From JAQVEM01 sp964610315 (lineage in GTDB: Bacteria > Actinomycetota > Humimicrobiia > Humimicrobiales > Humimicrobiaceae), in contig CAZSVM010000004.1 of NCBI GenBank assembly GCA_964610315.1, positions 45,855 through 109,854 on the forward strand: a stretch of DNA of 64,000 nt, written 5' to 3'. The notes under the pieces were generated by a model, which was not told where the DNA came from, did not search any database, and worked only from the letters and a program-made list of their open reading frames with translations. A program made the translations under genes and the position numbers. Positions within the stretch are counted from its first letter, which is position 1. Every line of letters begins with the position of its first letter. Below, piece by piece: positions 45,151 to 54,402 of the stretch.

Positions 45151-46235
45151 ATTACCTTAATGGGGAGAAAAGCGGTGTATGTACCCTTAAATGGGAAAGC
45201 AATACTTTAAGACTGATAGACCAGAGAAAGCTCCCTTTTAAAGAAAAGTATATATACTGTAAAACGGTTGACAGCGTGGCTAAAGCTATAAAGAATATGG
45301 CTGTGAGGGGGGCACCGGCTATCGGGGTTTCTGCCGGTTACGGAGTTGCACTGGCGGCATTGAAATTTAAGGGTAAAAATAAAAAAGAATTTACTGATTA
45401 TATACATAAGAATATAAAATTACTTGCCCAAACCAGGCCCACGGCTGTAAATCTATTCTGGGCACTGGACCGAATGAAAAAAGTTCTGACCGAAAACAGG
45501 GATCTGGAGATTAGTGAGATACGGGAAAAATTAACCAATGAAGCCAGAGAAATCGAAAGGCAGGATCTGGAGATTAACTGGAAAATCGGTCAGAATGGGA
45601 AAAAAATTTTTAAAGATGCAGGCGGCAAAGTTAATAAAGTTAAAATTCTTACTCATTGTAATGCGGGGGCGCTTGCTACCTCAGGTTATGGAACTGCTCT
45701 TGCGGTAATAAGAAATTTAAATGAAGAGGGTAAGCTGGCTAATGTAATAGTAGATGAGACCAGGCCGTTTTTACAGGGCGCCAGGCTTACTGCCTGGGAA
45801 CTTTATCAGGAAAAGATTCCTTTTTTTATCATTTCCGATAATATGGCCGGATATTTTATGTCCAGAGGTGAAGTTGATGCAGTGCTGGTTGGTGCAGACA
45901 GAATAGCGTCCAATGGGGATACTGCCAACAAAATAGGTACCCTGAGTTTGTCTATCCTTGCCCGGTTTTATCATATACCCTTCTATGTGGCTGCTCCGGT
46001 TTCCACTATTGATATAAAAATAGAAAGCGGAGATAATATTCCTATAGAATATAGAGATAATAAGGAATTAAGGGAAATTTTAGGTAAAGTTATTGTGCCT
46101 GAATTTATGCCGGTAAAAAATCCGGCTTTTGACGTTACGCCAGCCAATAATATAACTGCAATAATTACCGAAAGAGGTATAATATATCCGCCTTATGAAA
46201 AAAATATTGTTAAAGTTTTTAAAAATAAAATATAA
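45132..46235 (+). CDS. mtnA: S-methyl-5-thioribose-1-phosphate isomerase
   Basis: The 367-residue protein is of the eIF2B-alpha-like family, with LRLIDQRKLPFKEKY, KNMAVRGAPAIGVSAGYG, RPTAVNLFWALDRM, LTHCNAGALATSGYGTAL with the catalytic Cys, DETRPFLQGARLTAWEL and DNMAGYFMSRGEVDAVLVGADRI, which carries the catalytic Asp. It converts MTR-1-P to MTRu-1-P in methionine salvage. It starts inside ahcY, so both enzymes of SAM by-product recycling are co-translated. Confidence 0.93.
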   Translation: MGNGNINYLNGEKSGVCTLKWESNTLRLIDQRKLPFKEKYIYCKTVDSVAKAIKNMAVRGAPAIGVSAGYGVALAALKFKGKNKKEFTDYIHKNIKLLAQTRPTAVNLFWALDRMKKVLTENRDLEISEIREKLTNEAREIERQDLEINWKIGQNGKKIFKDAGGKVNKVKILTHCNAGALATSGYGTALAVIRNLNEEGKLANVIVDETRPFLQGARLTAWELYQEKIPFFIISDNMAGYFMSRGEVDAVLVGADRIASNGDTANKIGTLSLSILARFYHIPFYVAAPVSTIDIKIESGDNIPIEYRDNKELREILGKVIVPEFMPVKNPAFDVTPANNITAIITERGIIYPPYEKNIVKVFKNKI

Positions 46236-46261
46236 ATGGAAGAAAGTGATACGCAATCGAT

Positions 46262-47398
46262 ATGGAAAAGAATAAAGCAATGGTACTGGCTGCCGGTCTG
46301 GGAACAAGACTGAGGCCGTTAACTGATTTGATATCCAAACCAATGGCCCCTATAGTTAACAGACCGGTTATGGAGCATATTATAAGACTCTTGGCCAAAC
46401 ATAATTTTACCGATATTGTTTGCAATCTCCACTGGTATCCGGATGAGATAAGAAATTATTTTGGAGATGGTTCAAGATGGGATGTAAATATAGTTTACTC
46501 CTATGAGAAAAAACTTTTGGGAACTGCAGGAGGAGTAAAAAATGTGGAACATTTTTTTGAAAATAATACATTTTTGGTTATAAGCGGTGATGCCCTGACT
46601 GATATCGATTTGACCCGTGCTCTGGGATTTCATAATAAAAAAGGAGGGGTTGCTACCCTGATTTTAACTCCGGTTGAAGATACCTCTCAATACGGGGTAG
46701 TATTAATAGATGAAAATGAGAAAGTAGAGGGATTCCAGGAGAAACCTTTAAGCGGGGAAGCTAAATCGAATCTGGCAAACAGCGGTATTTATTTTTTTAA
46801 ACCAGAAATATTTGATTTCATGCCTTGCCGGGGTGAATTCTGTGATTTCGGTAAAAATGTTTTTCCCGATCTTTTACGTAAAAATGTTATATATTATGGT
46901 TACCGTCATAATCAATACTGGAATGATGTAGGAAGCCTGGATCAATACCAGCAGGGTAATTTTGATGCCCTTGAGGGTAAAGTTAATGTCAGTATTCCGG
47001 GGAAAAAAATAAAAGAGGGAGTCTGGGTAGGAAAGAACTGTAAAATCCAGGAGGGAGTGGTAATAATTCCGCCGGTATGTATCGGAGATAATTGTACCAT
47101 AAAAAAAGATGCCAAGCTTTTTGGCCCTATAATTCTGGGAAACAATACCATTGTGGATGAAAGGGCAGTATTGTACAGAGGGATAAAATGGGGCAGCGGT
47201 TATATAGGAAAGGATGCTTCCCTGATAGGTGCCATTATAGGGTATGATGCTAAAATAAGAGATAAAGTTTCCATTCTGGAAAAAGCAGTTATAGGTTCAA
47301 GAAGTGTCATAAAAGATGGGATAAAAATACATCCCAGTGTAAAAATTATGTCCAATGAAGTAATTGATATTGATACGGAGAATACAGAAAAAAGTTAA
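46262..47398 (+). CDS. NDP-sugar pyrophosphorylase, second copy
   Basis: The 378-residue protein has LAAGLGTRLRPLTDLISKP, ISGDALTDIDLTRAL as the metal-binding loop and FQEKPLSGEAKSNLANSGIY. C-terminal hexapeptide turns are IGDNCTIKKDAKLFGPIILG and IGKDASLIGAIIG. It is a paralogue of the 39114 product but clearly distinct in sequence, so it may serve a different sugar (glucose-1-P or mannose-1-P). In several Actinomycetota related proteins have a phosphomutase domain at the C-terminus, and none is present here. Its last 35 bp overlap comF. Confidence 0.8.
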   Translation: MEKNKAMVLAAGLGTRLRPLTDLISKPMAPIVNRPVMEHIIRLLAKHNFTDIVCNLHWYPDEIRNYFGDGSRWDVNIVYSYEKKLLGTAGGVKNVEHFFENNTFLVISGDALTDIDLTRALGFHNKKGGVATLILTPVEDTSQYGVVLIDENEKVEGFQEKPLSGEAKSNLANSGIYFFKPEIFDFMPCRGEFCDFGKNVFPDLLRKNVIYYGYRHNQYWNDVGSLDQYQQGNFDALEGKVNVSIPGKKIKEGVWVGKNCKIQEGVVIIPPVCIGDNCTIKKDAKLFGPIILGNNTIVDERAVLYRGIKWGSGYIGKDASLIGAIIGYDAKIRDKVSILEKAVIGSRSVIKDGIKIHPSVKIMSNEVIDIDTENTEKS

Positions 47399-48077
47399 TA
47401 AAATTTTTTTAGATATTTTTAAAGATATTATTGCCCCACCGCTATGTGTTGTTTGCGGAAAGATTGACCCTGAATTACTTTGTAATCAATGTATATCCAA
47501 AATCAAGGAGATCGAAGGTAATGTATGCAGTTGCTGCGGCAGGCCTTTATCCAAAAGTAAAGCGGAAGGCAATAGGTGTAATCTTTGTAAGAAAGATGAT
47601 TACAATTTTTTTAAACACAGGAGTTTTGCAGTATACAGCGGAGTTATAAAAAGAATAATAAGAAAGTATAAATACCATAAAATATATAACTTAAAGAAGA
47701 TTATCGGTATTTTTTTAAAAAGCGCTTATATTAAAAATTATAAATATGAGAAAATTGATTATATGGAGACAGTTCCCGGAAAGCATATGGAAATGCTTTG
47801 TAAATCATTATCGAGGTTAATTAAAATTCCATTTGCTGGTAATATAATAAGGATAAAAAAAATTGTAAAACAGCAGGGTTTGGATTTTATGCAAAGAAGA
47901 AGCAATATAAAAGGAGCTTTTAAAATTAAAAATTGCCTCCTGTATTCGGGGAAAAATATTCTGGTAGTAGATGATGTCTGGACCACAGGAAGTACTATGA
48001 TGGAGATTGCCGGTATTCTAAAAAGAGCCGGTGCAGACCGGATTTATTTATTAACCTTGACAAGGGGGATACAATAA
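47364..48077 (+). CDS. comF: ComF family phosphoribosyltransferase-like protein
   Basis: The 237-residue protein has an N-terminal zinc finger (CVVCGKIDPELLCNQC, then CSCCGRPL and CNLCKK). The phosphoribosyltransferase fold ends with ILVVDDVWTTGSTMMEIAGIL, the PRPP-binding loop. ComF proteins assist DNA uptake by natural transformation and may act with helicases or primases. The start (TTG 47364 or TTG 47370) lies inside the previous gene and has no clear ribosome site, so it probably depends on coupling. Confidence 0.83.
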   Translation: MILIRRIQKKVNKIFLDIFKDIIAPPLCVVCGKIDPELLCNQCISKIKEIEGNVCSCCGRPLSKSKAEGNRCNLCKKDDYNFFKHRSFAVYSGVIKRIIRKYKYHKIYNLKKIIGIFLKSAYIKNYKYEKIDYMETVPGKHMEMLCKSLSRLIKIPFAGNIIRIKKIVKQQGLDFMQRRSNIKGAFKIKNCLLYSGKNILVVDDVWTTGSTMMEIAGILKRAGADRIYLLTLTRGIQ

Positions 48078-48295
48078 AACAGTCCAGATTAAAAGGAATA
48101 GTAAAATGGTTCAGTCCGGAAAACGGGTTTGGTTTTATAGAACCGGAACAGAAAGATATTGGAGACGTTTTTGTAGAATATTCCTCCATACAAATGGACG
48201 GATTTAAAGTTTTGAAAAAAAGTCAGGAAGTGGAGTTCGAATTGGAGAAAGATGACAGAGGTAGTACGGCAAAAAGAGTGGTAATAATAGGGTGA
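48074..48295 (+). CDS. Cold-shock-domain protein, apparently starting at ATA
   Basis: The 73-residue frame encodes a cold-shock domain with both nucleic-acid motifs: GIVKWFSPENGFGFI (RNP1) and DVFVEYSSI (RNP2 region). The codons before it hold no ATG, GTG or TTG. The frame begins best at ATA 48074-48076, with GGGGG at 48064-48068 and a 4-base ATAA overlap with the comF stop, mirroring the common ATGA coupling. Either AUA is used as a start or the base was G and has been misread. The protein should bind single-stranded RNA. Confidence 0.72.
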   Translation: MKQSRLKGIVKWFSPENGFGFIEPEQKDIGDVFVEYSSIQMDGFKVLKKSQEVEFELEKDDRGSTAKRVVIIG

Positions 48296-48378
48296 TGTAT
48301 TAATGGCTTAAATTAAAGTATTTTTAATATTAATTTTTTATTAGGTTGGAGTAGATTAAAAATAAGGAGGAAATATAA

Positions 48379-48945
48379 GTGGATTTTATTATCAAGAGTA
48401 AAAATATGGAATTGGATGAAAAGATACGGAGTTATGTAGAGAGAAAAATTAAAAATAGAATAATTAAAATTTTGGATAAAGTAATAAAACTGGAAGTGAA
48501 GTTTATCTTTGAAAAAAATCCCAGAATTAACCTTAATAATCTGGTAGAAGTCACTGCATTTACCTCAGGCTCGGTTATAAGAGCCACTGATTCGGGAACG
48601 GATGTTTTTGAAGCAGTAGATAAGGTTAACAGTAAGCTGGAGAGATTGATAAAAAAATATAAAGAAAAATTGGTAAGCAAAGGAAGGAAGAATAATAACC
48701 GGAAAGAAATTAACGAAGGAGAAAAAGATAATTTAAAAATTAGAAATGTTGATGAGGAAATCAAAAAATCAATAGTGAAAACCAAAACCTTTGCCTTAAA
48801 ACCAATACCTCCGGAAGAAGCAATATTGCAGATGGAGCTTTTAGGGCACGACTTTTTTGTTTTCATTAATTCGGAAACCGAAAGAACTGCGGTAGTGTAC
48901 CGCAGAAAAGATAAAAATTATGGTTTAATAGAACCCTCACTATAA
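48379..48945 (+). CDS. hpf: Long-form ribosome hibernation-promoting factor
   Basis: The 188-residue protein has an N-terminal S30AE domain (MDFIIKSKNMELDEKIRSYV, then IRATDSGTDVFEAVDKVNSKLERLIKK). A charged linker follows, then the C-terminal dimerisation domain FALKPIPPEEAILQMELLGHDFFVFIN. The long form pairs two 70S ribosomes into 100S particles in stationary phase. GTG 48379 follows AAGGAGG with 8-bp spacing. Its place directly before secA is the usual order in Bacillota and Actinomycetota. Confidence 0.94.
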   Translation: MDFIIKSKNMELDEKIRSYVERKIKNRIIKILDKVIKLEVKFIFEKNPRINLNNLVEVTAFTSGSVIRATDSGTDVFEAVDKVNSKLERLIKKYKEKLVSKGRKNNNRKEINEGEKDNLKIRNVDEEIKKSIVKTKTFALKPIPPEEAILQMELLGHDFFVFINSETERTAVVYRRKDKNYGLIEPSL

Positions 48946-48974
48946 TTAAATTGATTTAACGAAGGTGACCAAAT

Positions 48975-51533
48975 ATGTTTGAAAAAATTGGAAATATTCT
49001 TAAAGCCGGGGAAGGAAAAAAATTAAAAAAATATAATGGGATAATAAATGCCGTAAATAACCTTGAAAAAGAAATAAGCGCGCTTACGGATAGCGGGCTG
49101 GCAGCAAAAACCGCAGAGTTCAGGCAGAGATATGAAAATGGAGAAAAGTGCGAAGATTTAATGCCGGAAGCTTTTGCAGTGGTCAGGGAAGTAGCAAAAA
49201 GAACTCTTAATATGAGACATTTTGATGTACAGATATTGGGCGGTATCGTTCTTTTTGAGGGGAAAATTGCCGAAATGAGAACCGGTGAAGGAAAGACACT
49301 GGTAGCAACCCTTCCCGTATATTTAAATTCCTTTACCGGCAGGAGCACCCACCTGGTAACCGTAAATGATTATCTGGCCAAAAGGGACAGCGAATGGATG
49401 GGCGCCATTTATAAATTCCTGGGACTGAAGGTAGGTCTTATTCAGCATGAAATGCCTGTTTCCGAAAAAAAACAGGAATATCAATCCCATGTAGTATACG
49501 GTACCAATAATGAGTTCGGATTTGATTATTTGAGAGATAATATGGTAATGAGTGGGGAAAATATGGTACAGAACGGCCACTGGTACGCTATTGTCGATGA
49601 AGTGGACAGTATTCTTATAGACGAAGCCAGAACTCCGCTTATAATTTCCGGGGTTGCCTACGGGACCACAGAGATTTACAGAAAATTTGCACAGATAGTA
49701 CCCCAGCTGGAAAAGGATGATGATTTTGATGTAGACGAGAAAGCAAAAACGGCAGCAATTACGGAAGAAGGGGTAGCAAAAGTTGAGGGAATACTGAATA
49801 TAGAGAATTTATACAGCCCCTCTAATTTCTTATATATACATGCTTTGAATCAATCCCTCAAAGCCTATCATCTTTTTAAAAAAGATGTGGATTATATGAT
49901 AAAAGACGGCCAGATAGTTATTGTTGATGAATTTACGGGAAGATTGATGCCCGGAAGAAGATACAGCGAGGGATTGCACCAGGCCATAGAAGCAAAAGAA
50001 AGAGTTCAAGTCAGAGACGAAAATCAAACCCTGGCTACTATTACCATACAAAATTATTTCAGAATGTATGAAAAACTGGCAGGAATGACCGGGACGGCAC
50101 TAACGGAGGCAACGGAATTCAGGCATATTTATAATCTTGAAACTGTAGTTATACCAACCAATAGGCCCATGATAAGAGGGGATCTTCCCGATCTGATTTA
50201 TAAAACTGAAGAAGTTAAATTTAATAAAATAGTAGAAGAAATAATTTCCAGATATGAAAAAAATCAGCCGGTATTGGTGGGAACCATATCCATTGAGAAA
50301 TCGGAAAGATTAAGCGGTATACTGAAAAGAAGAGGTATACCTCATGAAGTTTTAAATGCCAGATACCATGAAAAAGAAGCGGAGATTATTGCCAAGGCCG
50401 GCCAGAAAAATGCAGTTACTATTGCCACCAATATGGCAGGAAGAGGTACCGATATAGTACTGGGCGAAGGTGTGGTGGATCTGGGAGGTCTTCACGTGCT
50501 GGGAACGGAAAGGCACGAGAGCAGAAGGATAGATAACCAGCTGCGAGGTAGGAGCGGCCGCCAGGGAGATATAGGTTCCAGCCAGTTTTATTTAAGTACC
50601 GAAGATGATCTTTTAAGGCTTTTTGGATCGGAAAGAATCTATAAAGTAATGGAGGTTTTCAATTTCCCGGATGATTTACCCATTCAGCATAATATGATAA
50701 GTAGAGCTATTGAAAATGCACAGAGGCAGGTAGAGGGGAGAAATTTCGAAATTAGAAAGCATGTTCTGGAATATGATGATGTAATGAACAAACAGAGAGA
50801 AGTGATTTATGCAAGAAGGAAGAATATTTTAAAGGAGGAAAATTTGAAGCAGGCGGCACTGGATATGATTAAGAATGTATTGGCCAGAAGTGTCGATATT
50901 CATATAAATCCTGCAGATTATCCGGAAAATTGGGATCTGGATGCTCTTTCCAATTATATAACTCCTTTATTTTCAAGAGATATTGCAGCCGAAGTTATAG
51001 ACAGAAAAGAGATTGGAAAGATTGGTGAAAACAAATGGAGTGCCGATACTCTAAAGGGAAAGTTGTTGGAAAAAGCTTACGAAATTTATGAAAAAAGGGA
51101 AAATGAATATTCTCCTGAAGTTATAAGAAAACTGGAAAAAATAGTAAGCTTGAATGTTATTGATAATATGTGGAGGGGCCACCTTCTGGAAATGGATTAT
51201 CTGAAAGAAGGTATCGGTCTCAGAGCTATTGGTCAGAGGGACCCACTGGTGGAATATAAAAGAGAGGCCTTTTATTTATTTAAGGAACTTATAGAAGAAA
51301 TAAAATTCGATACGGTAAGGTTGCTGTATAATGTCAGGATAGTTACCAGAGAAGAGCAGGAAAAGCAAGAAGCTCGAAAAAAACTTGAAATAACCAATGT
51401 AACTGCCAGTGGCCCATCGAAATCCGGAGTAGGCACCCTACAGGCAAAACCGGTGACTGCTAAAAAAGTTGGCCGCAATGATCCCTGTCCCTGCGGAAGC
51501 GGGAAAAAATATAAGAAATGCTGCGGAAGGTAG
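48975..51533 (+). CDS. secA: Preprotein translocase ATPase SecA
   Basis: The 852-residue motor has Walker A MRTGEGKTLVATLPVYL, IVDEVDSILIDEARTPLIISG, the preprotein-binding region, MAGRGTDIVLGEGV and GTERHESRRIDNQLRGRSGRQGD. It ends with the zinc-binding CPCGSGKKYKKCC tail, which also contacts SecB in other bacteria. It drives post-translational export through SecYEG. Length and order are normal, and it is single in this window. ATG 48975 lies 29 bp after hpf. Confidence 0.97.
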   Translation: MFEKIGNILKAGEGKKLKKYNGIINAVNNLEKEISALTDSGLAAKTAEFRQRYENGEKCEDLMPEAFAVVREVAKRTLNMRHFDVQILGGIVLFEGKIAEMRTGEGKTLVATLPVYLNSFTGRSTHLVTVNDYLAKRDSEWMGAIYKFLGLKVGLIQHEMPVSEKKQEYQSHVVYGTNNEFGFDYLRDNMVMSGENMVQNGHWYAIVDEVDSILIDEARTPLIISGVAYGTTEIYRKFAQIVPQLEKDDDFDVDEKAKTAAITEEGVAKVEGILNIENLYSPSNFLYIHALNQSLKAYHLFKKDVDYMIKDGQIVIVDEFTGRLMPGRRYSEGLHQAIEAKERVQVRDENQTLATITIQNYFRMYEKLAGMTGTALTEATEFRHIYNLETVVIPTNRPMIRGDLPDLIYKTEEVKFNKIVEEIISRYEKNQPVLVGTISIEKSERLSGILKRRGIPHEVLNARYHEKEAEIIAKAGQKNAVTIATNMAGRGTDIVLGEGVVDLGGLHVLGTERHESRRIDNQLRGRSGRQGDIGSSQFYLSTEDDLLRLFGSERIYKVMEVFNFPDDLPIQHNMISRAIENAQRQVEGRNFEIRKHVLEYDDVMNKQREVIYARRKNILKEENLKQAALDMIKNVLARSVDIHINPADYPENWDLDALSNYITPLFSRDIAAEVIDRKEIGKIGENKWSADTLKGKLLEKAYEIYEKRENEYSPEVIRKLEKIVSLNVIDNMWRGHLLEMDYLKEGIGLRAIGQRDPLVEYKREAFYLFKELIEEIKFDTVRLLYNVRIVTREEQEKQEARKKLEITNVTASGPSKSGVGTLQAKPVTAKKVGRNDPCPCGSGKKYKKCCGR

Positions 51534-51586
51534 TAAATATAATATGAATAATAGAGATGATACTAAAAAATAAGCCGGAGGTCTTA

Positions 51587-52691
51587 ATGATAGAAGATTA
51601 TAAGTTAAGGTTAGATAAATTACTGAAAAAACTGGTTTTTTTAAGAAACTGTCTTTGAAGTAGATAAAAAAACCGCCAGACTGGAAAAACTTCAAAAAGA
51701 GACTCTCTCCGAGAAATTCTGGGAAGATCATGTAAAAGCACAAACAATAACTCAGGAAATTGCCGAACTTAAGGGAATTATTTATGAAATTAAAAACCTG
51801 GAAGAGAAGATAGAAAATGCACTGCTGGCTCTGGAAATCCTTGAAAGTGAAGAGGATAAAAGTCTGGAGCAGGAGCTGGTTGAAAATTTAGGTGATATCG
51901 AAAATTTATTGGTCGGCCTGGAAGAAAGTGTAATTTTAAATGATAAATACGATTCCTATCCGGCAGTGGTGACCATTCACCCCGGTGCAGGAGGGACGGA
52001 GTCCCAGGATTGGGCAGAAATGTTGTTCCGGATGTATAAGCGCTGGGTAGAAAAGAAAGATTTTTCCTATAGTATCAATGATTATCAAGCCGGTGATGAA
52101 GCAGGGGTAAAAAATGTTACTTTTACGATCAATGGCAAGAATGCATACGGACTGCTTAAATCGGAAAAAGGAATTCACAGACTGGTCAGGATTTCACCTT
52201 TTGATTCATCCAGACGCAGGCATACTTCCTTTGCCCTGGTAGATGTAATACCGCTTCTGAACAGGGATATGGATATAAAAATAAACAAGGAAGATTTAAA
52301 AATCGAGACCTTTAAATCCAGTAGTGCCGGGGGGCAGCATGTAAATGTTACCGATTCGGCGGTAAGAATTACTCACCTTCCCACCAATATTGTAGTGCAG
52401 TGTCAGAATGAAAGGTCCCAGGTGCTTAATAAGCAAACAGCTATTCAAATTCTAAAGTCAAAGCTATTCGAACTGCAAAGGGAGAAAAGCATAGAAGAAA
52501 TCGATAAAGTAAGGGGAGAAAAAAAAGAAATCGGATGGGGGAATCAGATAAGAAGTTATATCCTTCAACCCTATCAATTGATTAAAGATCACCGGACCGG
52601 AATGGAAATTGGCGATGTACAGTCAGTCCTGGATGGGGACATTGATTCGCTGATAAGGAGTTTTCTTGAAAAAAAATTATACAAAGCGTAA
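51587..52691 (+). CDS. prfB: Peptide chain release factor 2, with programmed +1 frameshift
   Basis: Translation starts at ATG 51587 (GGAGG at 51577-51581). The zero frame reads 23 residues (MIEDYKLRLDKLL then KKLVFLRNCL) to CTT-TGA at 51653-51658. After a +1 shift, reading continues from GAA 51657 through the coiled region to the conserved core. That core has HPGAGGTESQDWAEML, then RISPFDSSRRRHTSF with the SPF tripeptide that reads UGA/UAA, and SSAGGQHVNVTDSAVRI with the GGQ loop. The total is about 367 residues, the normal RF2 size. It is a working gene, not a pseudogene. Confidence 0.95.
51653..51658 (+). promoter_or_regulatory. RF2 autoregulatory frameshift site CTTTGA
   Basis: CTT followed by the in-frame stop TGA is the universal slip site: slow termination when RF2 is scarce allows +1 slippage. 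The usual upstream AGGGGG stimulator is absent; the bases before CTT are AAGAAACTGT. Shifting efficiency may therefore depend on the TGA context alone. Confidence 0.85.
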
Positions 52692-52736
52692 ACTCTTCAT
52701 TATTAAAAATAGGGAAATTAAAAGAGGCAGCCTTAA

Positions 52737-53420
52737 ATGAATATGATTGAATTTAAAAATGTGAGCAAAATATACGAGAATACAGCTGCATTGAAAAATA
52801 TCAATCTGGTTATCGGAAAAGGTGAGTTTCTTTTTTTAGTAGGCCCCAGCGGTTCAGGGAAATCTACTTTTATAAAATTAGTTATAAAAGAAATAGATGA
52901 AAGCAACGGAAGTATATTTATAGCGGGAAGAAATATCTGCAACCTTAAGGCCAGTAAAATTCCCCAACTGCGAAGGAACGTAGGTTGCGTTTTTCAGGAT
53001 TTCAAACTCCTGCCCAATAAAACTGTATTCGAGAATGTAGCATTTGCTCTTGAAGTTATAGGAAAGCCAAGTTATGAAATAAAAATTCAGGTACCCCAGG
53101 TCTTGAAACTGGTGGGTCTGCACAGTAAAGTGAATTCATATCCCCATCAGCTGTCCGGTGGTGAACAGCAGAGAGTTTCCATTGCCAGAGCCTTTGTTAA
53201 CAGGCCCCCCATACTTCTGGCAGATGAACCAACCGGAAATCTTGATCCGACGACCTCGGAAGGAATTATGAAAATATTATCCCGGATAAATCTTATAGGC
53301 ACCACTGTGCTCATGGCTACGCATGATAGAAATATAGTAAATTCAATGAGAAGAAGAGTAGTGGAGCTGGAGGAAGGAGAAATAATCAGGGACCAGAAGA
53401 GAGGAGTATACGGGGAATAA
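52737..53420 (+). CDS. ftsE: Cell division ATP-binding protein FtsE
   Basis: The 227-residue ABC ATPase has Walker A LVGPSGSGKSTFIKL, the Q-loop region VGCVFQDFKLLPNKTVFENVAF, signature LSGGEQQRVSIARA and Walker B ILLADEPTGNLDP with HD switch ATHDRNIV. With FtsX it forms the divisome complex that activates peptidoglycan hydrolases during cytokinesis. Its stop overlaps the ftsX start by one base, and the M23 hydrolase gene next door is the likely target. Confidence 0.95.
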   Translation: MNMIEFKNVSKIYENTAALKNINLVIGKGEFLFLVGPSGSGKSTFIKLVIKEIDESNGSIFIAGRNICNLKASKIPQLRRNVGCVFQDFKLLPNKTVFENVAFALEVIGKPSYEIKIQVPQVLKLVGLHSKVNSYPHQLSGGEQQRVSIARAFVNRPPILLADEPTGNLDPTTSEGIMKILSRINLIGTTVLMATHDRNIVNSMRRRVVELEEGEIIRDQKRGVYGE

Positions 53421-54328
53421 TGGTAAGACCCAAATATTTTTTTAGCGAGACTTTTACCAGCCTGAAACGAAACTTTTTTATGGGATTTACTGCTATTACT
53501 ACCGTAGCTATTACCTTATTCATTGTTGGTTTTTTTACCCTGATAGTATACGACATTCAGGGAATCATAACATCTATAAAAAGCGAAGTGGAACTGGCTG
53601 TATACCTGGAAGATGGTGTTTCGGAGGAACTGAGGGATTTTATCCAGCGGGAGGTATTGAGCTGGGAAGAAACCGATACGGTAAATTATGTATCCAAAGA
53701 TCAGGCCATGGAAAGGTTCAAGGAACAAAATGAGGGAAGCGATATTTTAAAAGAGATTGAGGGTAATCCTCTTCCCGCTTCTTTTGAGATAACCCTAAAA
53801 AGCCCTGAAAAGATTGATCAGGTAGCACTCCGCTTTTATGATAAAGATGGAAATTTTATAGAGGGAGTTAATGATGTAATATACGGGAAGAATTATGTCA
53901 ATAGACTTTTTTCCATAACTGCGATTATCGGAACTATAGCATTTCTTATAATTGTACTGCTGCTTCTGGCGGCTATTGTATTGATATTCAATACCATAAG
54001 GCTCTCTATTTACGCGCGCCGGAAGGAAATTGAGGTTATGAAGCTGGTAGGAGCCACAAACTGGTTTGTAAGGATTCCCTTTTTGTTTGAAGGATTCTTC
54101 GAAGGATTTACTGGCAGTATTATCTCTATTATATTGTTATATTTCCTGGGTAATTTCTTGTTGATCAGGGGAGAGAGGATAATTGCAGATACTATGCGGA
54201 TTAAAGAGCTGGCTATAATCGGGAGTCAGGATGTTATATTTTACGTCTATCTGGGGTTGGCGGTAATGGGAGGACTTATCGGGCTTTTAAGCAGCGGAAT
54301 CGCTCTCAGAAGGTATGTTAAGGTTTAA
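53420..54328 (+). CDS. ftsX: Cell division protein FtsX
   Basis: The 302-residue protein has a first membrane helix at about 20-45, then a large extracellular domain (SEVELAVYLEDGVSEELRDF to KNYVNRLF). Three C-terminal helices follow, including the conserved RLSIYARRKEIEVMKLVGATNWFVR segment that contacts FtsE. The extracellular loop relays ATP hydrolysis to a peptidoglycan hydrolase. Domain order and length match the family. Confidence 0.94.
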   Translation: MVRPKYFFSETFTSLKRNFFMGFTAITTVAITLFIVGFFTLIVYDIQGIITSIKSEVELAVYLEDGVSEELRDFIQREVLSWEETDTVNYVSKDQAMERFKEQNEGSDILKEIEGNPLPASFEITLKSPEKIDQVALRFYDKDGNFIEGVNDVIYGKNYVNRLFSITAIIGTIAFLIIVLLLLAAIVLIFNTIRLSIYARRKEIEVMKLVGATNWFVRIPFLFEGFFEGFTGSIISIILLYFLGNFLLIRGERIIADTMRIKELAIIGSQDVIFYVYLGLAVMGGLIGLLSSGIALRRYVKV

Positions 54329-54402
54329 GCTCTTTGGAGGCCGGCAGTTTTAAATTTTTATAAATTAGTATTAAAATAGTTATAATGAAAAAATGAATTT
54401 TT

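Noticed and set aside
51587..51908. TGA early in prfB as a sign of a pseudogene
   Set aside because: The stop sits at a CTT-TGA slip site and the +1 frame continues without a break into the full conserved RF2 sequence.
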